In this document: one piece after another, positions 59,415-64,000 of the stretch
How the letters are laid out: every line of letters starts with the position of its first letter
How positions within the stretch are numbered: the stretch's first letter is position 1
NCBI GenBank assembly: GCA_028564705.1
Contig: JAPXFQ010002889.1
Location: forward strand, 2,273,366-2,337,365
Direction of reading: 5' to 3'
From: Apricaphanius iberus
Lineage: Eukaryota > Chordata > Actinopteri > Cyprinodontiformes > Aphaniidae
DNA length: 64,000 nt
Notes under the pieces: generated by a model
What the model was told of the DNA's origin: nothing
Database searches by the model: none
The model's input: the letters and a program-made list of their open reading frames with translations, nothing else
Program-made: the position numbers and the translations under genes

Positions 59415-62400
59415 CTAACTGTAAGCTTTGTCAAAGAGGAAAGTTTTTAGCCTAGTTTTAAAGATAGACAAATTGTCTGCTTCACGAACCAACCCTGGGA
59501 GCCGGTTCCATAGGAGGGGAGCCTGATAGCTGAAAGATCTGCCACCCATTCTACTTTTAGAAATCCTAGGAACTACCAGTAAACCTGCAGTCTGAGAGCG
59601 AAGGTCTCTGTTAGGAACATATGGAACAATCAGGTCTCTTATGTATGATGGAGCTAGATTATTAAGGGCTTTATATGTCAGAAGGAGGATCTTGAATTCT
59701 ATTCTAGATTTTACTGGGAGCCAGTGAAGAGAAGCTAAAACAGGGGAAATGTGATCTCTTCTTTTAATATTCATCAGAATCCTAGCAGCAGCATTTTGAA
59801 CTAACTGAAGACTTTTAATTGTATTCTGTGGACTACCTGATAATAGACAGTTACAGTAATCCAGCCTTGAAGTAACAAAGGCATGGACTAGTTTTTCAGC
59901 ATCATTCCTGGACAGGATGGTTCTAATTTTTGCAATATTCCTAAGGTGAAAAAAGGAAATCCTACAGACTTCTTTAATGTGAGTTCTAAATGACATATCT
60001 TGGTCAAAAATGACACCGAGGTTTTTTGCTTTATTACTGGAGGCTAATTTAATGCCGTCCAGGTGAAGGGGCTGACTAAGTAGTTTCTTTTTCAGAGCTT
60101 CTGGTCCAAAGACGACAACTTCTGTTTTATCAGAATTTAGAAGCAAGAAGTTTAGAGTCATCCAAGTTTTTATGTCTTCCAGACATGCCTGTAGTCTACC
60201 TAACTGATTGGATTCATCAGGATTTATGGATAGATATAGCTGTGTATCATCTGCGTAACTATGGAATTTTATCCCATGCTGCCTAATTATTTTACCAATA
60301 GGAAGCATATATATAGTAAAGAGAATCGGCCCAAGCACTGAACCCTGTGGTACTCCGCAAGTAACTATTGAGGTTGAGGAAGATCTATTGTTTACCTGAA
60401 CAAACTGAAATCTGTTAGACAAATAAGATTTAAACCAACCTAGTGCTGTTCCTATTATACCGACACTTTGAAGCCTTTCTATGAGAATATTGTGGTCAAC
60501 AGTGTCAAAGGCAGCACTGAGATCTAACAGGACCAGAATGGTCACCAGTCCATTGTCTGAGGCTATGAGAATATCATTAGTAACCTTCACCAGAGCTGTT
60601 TCAGTGCTGTGATGAGCTCTAAAGCCTGACTGAAACTTCTCAAACAGCTCATTATTGTTTAAATGCTCACATATCTGGTGTGCAACTATTTTCTCAAGAA
60701 TTTTAGATAAGAAGGGAAGATTAGATATCGGTCTATAGTTAATTAAGTCGTTTTGATCAAGAGAGGGTTTCTTAAGTAGAGGTTTAATTACAGCAATCTT
60801 AAACTCCTGTGGTACATATCCATTGACTAAGGATAGATTCATTATATTTAAAATTGGAGCAGCGATCAGAGGGAAAACTTCTTTTAAGAGTTTAGTTGGG
60901 ATTGGGTCTAAAACGCAAGTTGAAGGTTTAGATGAAGCTAATAATTTTAGTACATCACAAAGTTCGGCTGCATTAAAGCAGTTTAAGCATATATTAGGTT
61001 CCACCATTTTTGAGGCTGCCTCATTAACTAAGGAGGAAGCAAGCATATTGGGAAGGTTCCCAATTATCTTATTCTTTATGGAGTCTATTTTATTTATAAA
61101 GAATTGCATGAAGTCGTCACTGCTTAGAGCTTGGGGAATGGTTGGCTCGATAGAGCTATGATCCTGTGTGAGTTTGGCAACTGTATTAAAAAGAAACCTA
61201 GGATTATTTTTATTCTCCTCGATTAAAGATGAATAATATGCTGTTCTAGCTGTGTGAAGGCTCTTTTTATATAGCAATAAACTATTTTTCCATATTAAAA
61301 AGGAATCATGTAAATGCGTGGAGCGCCATTTTCTCTCTAGTTTTCTAACATTCTGCTTTAGGGTACGTAGCTCTAAATTAAACCAGGGAGTTAATCTTCT
61401 ATGGCTAGCCACCTTCCTTTTCAAGGGGGCAACTTTGTCTATTGCCCGACGCAGGGAGGAATTAACGCTATGAACTAAAATGTCAAGTTGTGAGGGGTCA
61501 CGAGTTAAATCACTGTTTTCTGTTCTGCATTTATAAACTGAGGAAATTAAAGTTGGAAGAGCTTCTTTAAAATTTGCTACAGCGTTGTCTGATAACGTTC
61601 TGGTATAATGAAGTTTTCTTTCAGGTTTGATATGATCCATTAGAGTAAGTTTAAAAGTGATAAGGAAATGATCAGACAGGATAGGGTTATGTGGAAAGAC
61701 TGTTATTTCTTCACAGTCAATGCCATAAGTCAGCACAAGATCTAAAGTGTGGTGACAAGAATGTGTTGGTCCCTGCACATTTTGAGTAAAGCCTATTGAG
61801 TCTAGGATAGTGTGAAAAGCTGTATTTAGACTATCACTTTCATTATCAACATGAATATTGAAGTCTCCGACTATAATGACTTTATCAGTGTTTAAAACTA
61901 AGTCAGATAGAAAATCTGAAATCTGATCTAAAAATTGAGAATAAGGTCCTGGTGGACGATATAAGACCACAAACAAAAGTGGCTTTACTGCTTTGTTATG
62001 TGTATGAGGAAAGCTAAAAACTAGATGCTCAAAGGAACTGTAACTATTATTTTTTTGGAGATTAATTAGTAAATCGGAATGAAAGATAGTTGCTACTCCA
62101 CCTCCTCGACCAGTACTTCGAGGGACACTAAAGTTTAAGTAGCTAGGGGGAGTTGACTCATTTATTGTGACATGGTCCTCTTCCTGCAACCATGTCTCTG
62201 CAAGACAAAACAAATCAATATTATTTTCACAAATTAAGTCATTTACTAAGAGTGTTTTTGAGGGGAGAGATCTTATGTTTAGTAAACCACATTTAATTGA
62301 TTTGTTTTTATGTTCAGTCCGAGTTTTATTTATCTTTATGAGATTTTTATACTTTGCTCTAGTAGCATTAACTTTTAATTCATTAGTTTTGGGTAGTGGA

Positions 62401-62531
62401 CGGGAAACTATCTCTATAGGGTAGTGGGTGGGTGGCAGTCCCTGTTCCTTGACCTGGACTCTGGGTTCCCTGATCTGGACTCTGGTTTCCCTGAGCTCGA
62501 CTCTGGGTTCCCTGAGCTGGACTCTGGGTTG
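59415..62531 (-). CDS. L2 ORF2: AP endonuclease-reverse transcriptase (open, no early AUG)
   Basis: The uninterrupted frame from the ORF1 stop to 59415 is 1038 codons. Catalytic endonuclease motifs are GLLNIRSL (Asn), FCLAETWLQ (Glu), IIVGDFNIH (Asp-Asn) and ILSDHF (Asp-His). The reverse transcriptase has [49 protein letters not shown] and the catalytic [10 protein letters not shown]. The C-terminal domain ends in [20 protein letters not shown]. It nicks genomic DNA and copies L2 RNA in place. No in-frame ATG exists before the catalytic endonuclease residues; the first Met comes after the SDH motif. The start is therefore uncertain, and expression through the upstream UGA is likely. The 932-codon ORF from 62213 uses TTG and is only a prediction. 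Confidence 0.92.
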   Translation of the reverse strand, partial: QPRVQLREPRVELRETRVQIREPRVQVKEQGLPPTHYPIEIVSRPLPKTNELKVNATRAKYKNLIKINKTRTEHKNKSIKCGLLNIRSLPSKTLLVNDLICENNIDLFCLAETWLQEEDHVTINESTPPSYLNFSVPRSTGRGGGVATIFHSDLLINLQKNNSYSSFEHLVFSFPHTHNKAVKPLLFVVLYRPPGPYSQFLDQISDFLSDLVLNTDKVIIVGDFNIHVDNESDSLNTAFHTILDSIGFTQNVQGPTHSCHHTLDLVLTYGIDCEEITVFPHNPILSDHFLITFKLTLMDHIKPERKLHYTRTLSDNAVANFKEALPTLISSVYKCRTENSDLTRDPSQLDILVHSVNSSLRRAIDKVAPLKRKVASHRRLTPWFNLELRTLKQNVRKLERKWRSTHLHDSFLIWKNSLLLYKKSLHTARTAYYSSLIEENKNNPRFLFNTVAKLTQDHSSIEPTIPQALSSDDFMQFFINKIDSIKNKIIGNLPNMLASSLVNEAASKMVEPNICLNCFNAAELCDVLKLLASSKPSTCVLDPIPTKLLKEVFPLIAAPILNIMNLSLVNGYVPQEFKIAVIKPLLKKPSLDQNDLINYRPISNLPFLSKILEKIVAHQICEHLNNNELFEKFQSGFRAHHSTETALVKVTNDILIASDNGLVTILVLLDLSAAFDTVDHNILIERLQSVGIIGTALGWFKSYLSNRFQFVQVNNRSSSTSIVTCGVPQGSVLGPILFTIYMLPIGKIIRQHGIKFHSYADDTQLYLSINPDESNQLGRLQACLEDIKTWMTLNFLLLNSDKTEVVVFGPEALKKKLLSQPLHLDGIKLASSNKAKNLGVIFDQDMSFRTHIKEVCRISFFHLRNIAKIRTILSRNDAEKLVHAFVTSRLDYCNCLLSGSPQNTIKSLQLVQNAAARILMNIKRRDHISPVLASLHWLPVKSRIEFKILLLTYKALNNLAPSYIRDLIVPYVPNRDLRSQTAGLLVVPRISKSRMGGRSFSYQAPLLWNRLPGLVREADNLSIFKTRLKTFLFDKAYS
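62445..62528 (-). repeat. Four 21-bp tandem repeats directly after the ORF1 stop
   Basis: Four exact-length units in the ORF2 frame encode [21 protein letters not shown] and PRVQVKE. The length (7 codons each) keeps the frame open from the UGA to the endonuclease. Confidence 0.9.
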
Positions 62532-63428
62532 TCACGGCTTTGGGGAACTAGAGATAACCCTATCAATGTTCCTGGAAAGAAGCGAAGCTCCGTCCTCGGT
62601 GGGATGGATGCCGTCTCTACGTAACAGTCCAGGTTTTCCCCAGAAGGCCCCCCAGTTATCAATGTAGCCCACATCGTTTTCTGGACACCACCTTGACAAC
62701 CAAAGGTGGAACGAAAGCATACGGCTGTACATGTCATCGCTAGTACGATCAGGCAGGGGACCAGAAAAAATTACAGAGTCAGACATCTTTTTGGCAGCCC
62801 TACACACCGAAGCTACGCTAATTTTAGTGACCTCCGACTGCCGTCGCCGGGTGTCGTTGCCACCAGCATGGATAACGATCCTGCTATACCGCCGTTTGTC
62901 CTTGGCCAAAAGCTTCAGATGGGACCTAATGTCCGCAGCCCTGGCCCCTGGAAGGCATTTGACGGTGGTCTTTCGTGTCTCTGGAGCCACATTCCTAACT
63001 ATGGAGCTGCCAATTACAAGAATCGGCCTCTCCTGCTCGGCGGGTGCGTCGCTGAGCGGGGCGAACCTATTGTTCAGAGAAAGGGGCTGGAGGTTGGCCG
63101 CGGACTGGGGTCTGGCGCTAATCTTCCTACGAACAGTCACCCAGCTCGCCTGAGGTCCCGGCTGCACGGGAGCTGTTGAAGGACGGCTAGGTCCTGTCCT
63201 AGTTGACTCCGCGCTAGCTACTGCTGGGCCTGGCTGTTCTACAGCGCGGAGCCGGGCCTCTAGCTCAGAAACCCTCGCCTCCAAAGCTACAAAAATGCTG
63301 CACTTATTACACCTACCAACTTCACTAAATGAGGCGGAGGAGTAACTAAACATCTGACAGAGAGAGCAGGAAAGAGGAGGAGGTGTAGAGAGAGATGGAG
63401 GGACAAGAGAGAAAGCTGCCGAAGCCAT
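62532..63428 (-). CDS. L2 ORF1: zinc-knuckle, coiled-coil, SGNH-esterase protein (298 aa)
   Basis: The start at 63428 is the first ATG of an intact frame. Residues 21-43 hold a CxxC...CxxC pair (CSLC and CNKC), a possible metal site. Residues 47-64 are a short coiled coil (VALEARVSELEARLRAVE), then a Pro/Ser-rich linker and a WVTVRRK/NRFAPL segment. Residues 135-295 are an SGNH hydrolase fold: VIGSSIVRN (catalytic Ser about 142), HAGGNDTR (Gly-Asn, about 190-191) and DGIHPTEDG (Asp 272, His 275). Related ORF1 esterases are known from zebrafish L2/CR1-type LINEs, where the enzyme is active. The substrate is unknown; a role in membrane or lipid interactions during retrotransposition has been suggested. 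It ends in UGA at 62532-62534, in frame with ORF2. Confidence 0.92.
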   Translation of the reverse strand: MASAAFSLVPPSLSTPPPLSCSLCQMFSYSSASFSEVGRCNKCSIFVALEARVSELEARLRAVEQPGPAVASAESTRTGPSRPSTAPVQPGPQASWVTVRRKISARPQSAANLQPLSLNNRFAPLSDAPAEQERPILVIGSSIVRNVAPETRKTTVKCLPGARAADIRSHLKLLAKDKRRYSRIVIHAGGNDTRRRQSEVTKISVASVCRAAKKMSDSVIFSGPLPDRTSDDMYSRMLSFHLWLSRWCPENDVGYIDNWGAFWGKPGLLRRDGIHPTEDGASLLSRNIDRVISSSPKP

Positions 63429-63712
63429 GCTAGCCGTAAAGCTAAGCTAACCAAGCGGTACCTTACCTTACCTAAAAACAAAGTAATTAACCCAGTAAAA
63501 CGCTTAAAGAGTCCTAAACCGTGAAGAAACTTAACGTTTTAATGTGTTTGTGTGTTAAGCAACTCAGAAAAAACTTATTGACAGAGAAAGTTAGATCAGT
63601 TCAAGAGAGAGAGAAACACCGACTTGCTACAAACGAGTTAGTCACAAAACAGGAAATGACGCGATACGTCTTACCAACGCGATACGTCTCCACGCTCACA
63701 ACCAATTCCAAT
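63429..63712 (-). promoter_or_regulatory. L2 5' UTR with a duplicated 13-bp motif
   Basis: Two exact copies of acgcgatacgtct lie at 63659-63671 and 63677-63689, 18 bp apart, close to the inferred 5' end at 63712. They contain CpG and palindrome-like parts and may be promoter elements. No TATA box is seen, as is usual for LINE internal promoters. Confidence 0.5.
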
Positions 63713-64000
63713 GAAATCATCCCAGAACTACATGGGAGGAGTTAGTTAACGAGAGCTGTGGTCAGATGAGTCCAAAATTGAGCTTCGTGTTTGGAGGAAG
63801 AAAAATGATGCCTATGTCAAGCATGCAGGTGGAAAGATTTTGTTTTGGGGGTGTTTTTCTGCTAAGGGCAGAGGAAAACTTCATCACATCAACGGATGGA
63901 GCAATATATCGTAAAATCCTTAGCAACAACCTCCTTTCTCCTGCCAGAAAACTGAAAATTGGTCATGGATGGATGTTCCAGCACGACAATGACTCAAAAC
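63713..64000 (+). pseudogene. Tc1-like transposase, catalytic part (right of the L2 insertion, cut by the window end)
   Basis: The part continuing from 58290 starts 'gaaatcatcccagaactaca', then jumps by an internal deletion of several dozen codons to [20 protein letters not shown], with the first catalytic Asp in [24 protein letters not shown] and a frame change follow, then FQHDND with the second catalytic Asp. Stops (for example after SNIS) confirm that it is dead. The window ends before the Glu motif. Confidence 0.85.

Larger units (their letters stand above)
58291..63712 (-). mobile_element. Full-length L2/Maui-type LINE (5.4 kb) with open ORF1 and ORF2
   Basis: Sense strand is -. The 5' UTR is 63429-63712, ORF1 62532-63428, ORF2 59415-62531 and the 3' UTR 58291-59414, ending in a pentamer tail of the TTGAA type. 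It is flanked by GAAAT at 58286-58290 and 63713-63717, and removing it restores the Tc1 transposase reading across the site, so the boundaries are firm. The copy shows no frameshift. Three older truncated copies of the same family lie at 1.09, 4.80 and 19.7 kb. Confidence 0.92.
45491..64000 (+). mobile_element. Tc1-like transposon expanded by nested LINE insertions; extends past the window
   Basis: Its own DNA is visible in four pieces: 45491-45506 (left tip, caatgaggacataatt), 57711-58290 (rest of the 5' region and transposase start), and 63713-64000 (later transposase, plus one internal deletion). The tip joined to 57711 across the duplicated AATT gives a continuous terminal repeat of the family whose inner part reads 'cactgattttgtatgtttgt' and 'gaaataagtatttga'. 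The two gaps are filled by LINE A and by the L2. The right terminal repeat lies outside the window. Confidence 0.7.

Overview
The window looks like intergenic DNA from a ray-finned fish, most likely a percomorph teleost. Supporting evidence is AT-rich unique sequence, many microsatellites, and a repeat set typical of teleosts: several Tc1-like transposon families, L2/Maui-type LINEs, a Rex3/RTE-like 3' end with a (GATG)n tail, an L1/Tx1-type LINE, hAT elements and a tRNA-derived SINE. I could not identify a confident host protein-coding gene or a structural RNA gene. The only host-gene-like signal is a weak TATA/exon arrangement near 41.7-42.7 kb.

Layout, 1-45 kb: mostly unrecognised AT-rich sequence with separate insertions. 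Two 5'-truncated L2 copies lie in opposite orientation (about 1.09-2.99 kb on + and 4.80-6.78 kb on -). Each is interrupted by a different hAT-type element, and the two hAT targets are only 13 bp apart in L2 coordinates. The second L2 sits inside a decayed Tc1-like element (4507-7112). Further elements are a TA-flanked 1.06-kb Tc1/mariner-like element (9154-10214), a MITE with 3-bp duplication (10799-11383), a SINE (13931-14236), an L2 fragment (19.7-20.1 kb), a GC-rich purine minisatellite (21.94-22.49 kb), a complete-looking DD37E Tc1-like transposon with one frameshift (23263-24847), another MITE (27769-28349), a 1.8-kb structure with roughly 200-bp inverted arms (29.36-31.15 kb), a (TG)n-linked repeat (35.6-35.95 kb), Rex3-like ends (37.95 and 42.94 kb) and several Tc1 remnants.

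Layout, 45.5-64 kb: a nested stack. The outermost layer is a Tc1-like transposon whose left end is at about 45491 and whose transposase is still being read when the window ends. Two LINEs have inserted into it, both on the - strand. LINE A (45507-57710) went into the Tc1 terminal repeat with an AATT duplication and is itself split by an 8-kb L1/Tx1-type element (49385-57364) flanked by an identical 143-bp direct repeat. A full-length L2 (58291-63712) went into the Tc1 transposase gene with a GAAAT duplication.

Functionally, the window holds selfish-element machinery. The L2 is the least damaged: ORF1 encodes a zinc-knuckle/coiled-coil protein with an SGNH esterase domain, and ORF2 encodes an AP-type endonuclease plus reverse transcriptase. 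ORF1 and ORF2 are in the same frame, separated by one UGA, and there is no in-frame AUG upstream of the endonuclease catalytic residues. This makes stop-codon readthrough or reinitiation the likely route to ORF2. The L1/Tx1 copy has a YY1-like site and a TCTCGCGAGA motif in its 5' region and a 3.1-kb 3' region that is G-rich on its sense strand. It is disabled by a 1-bp frameshift in ORF1 and an internal deletion with an in-frame stop in ORF2.
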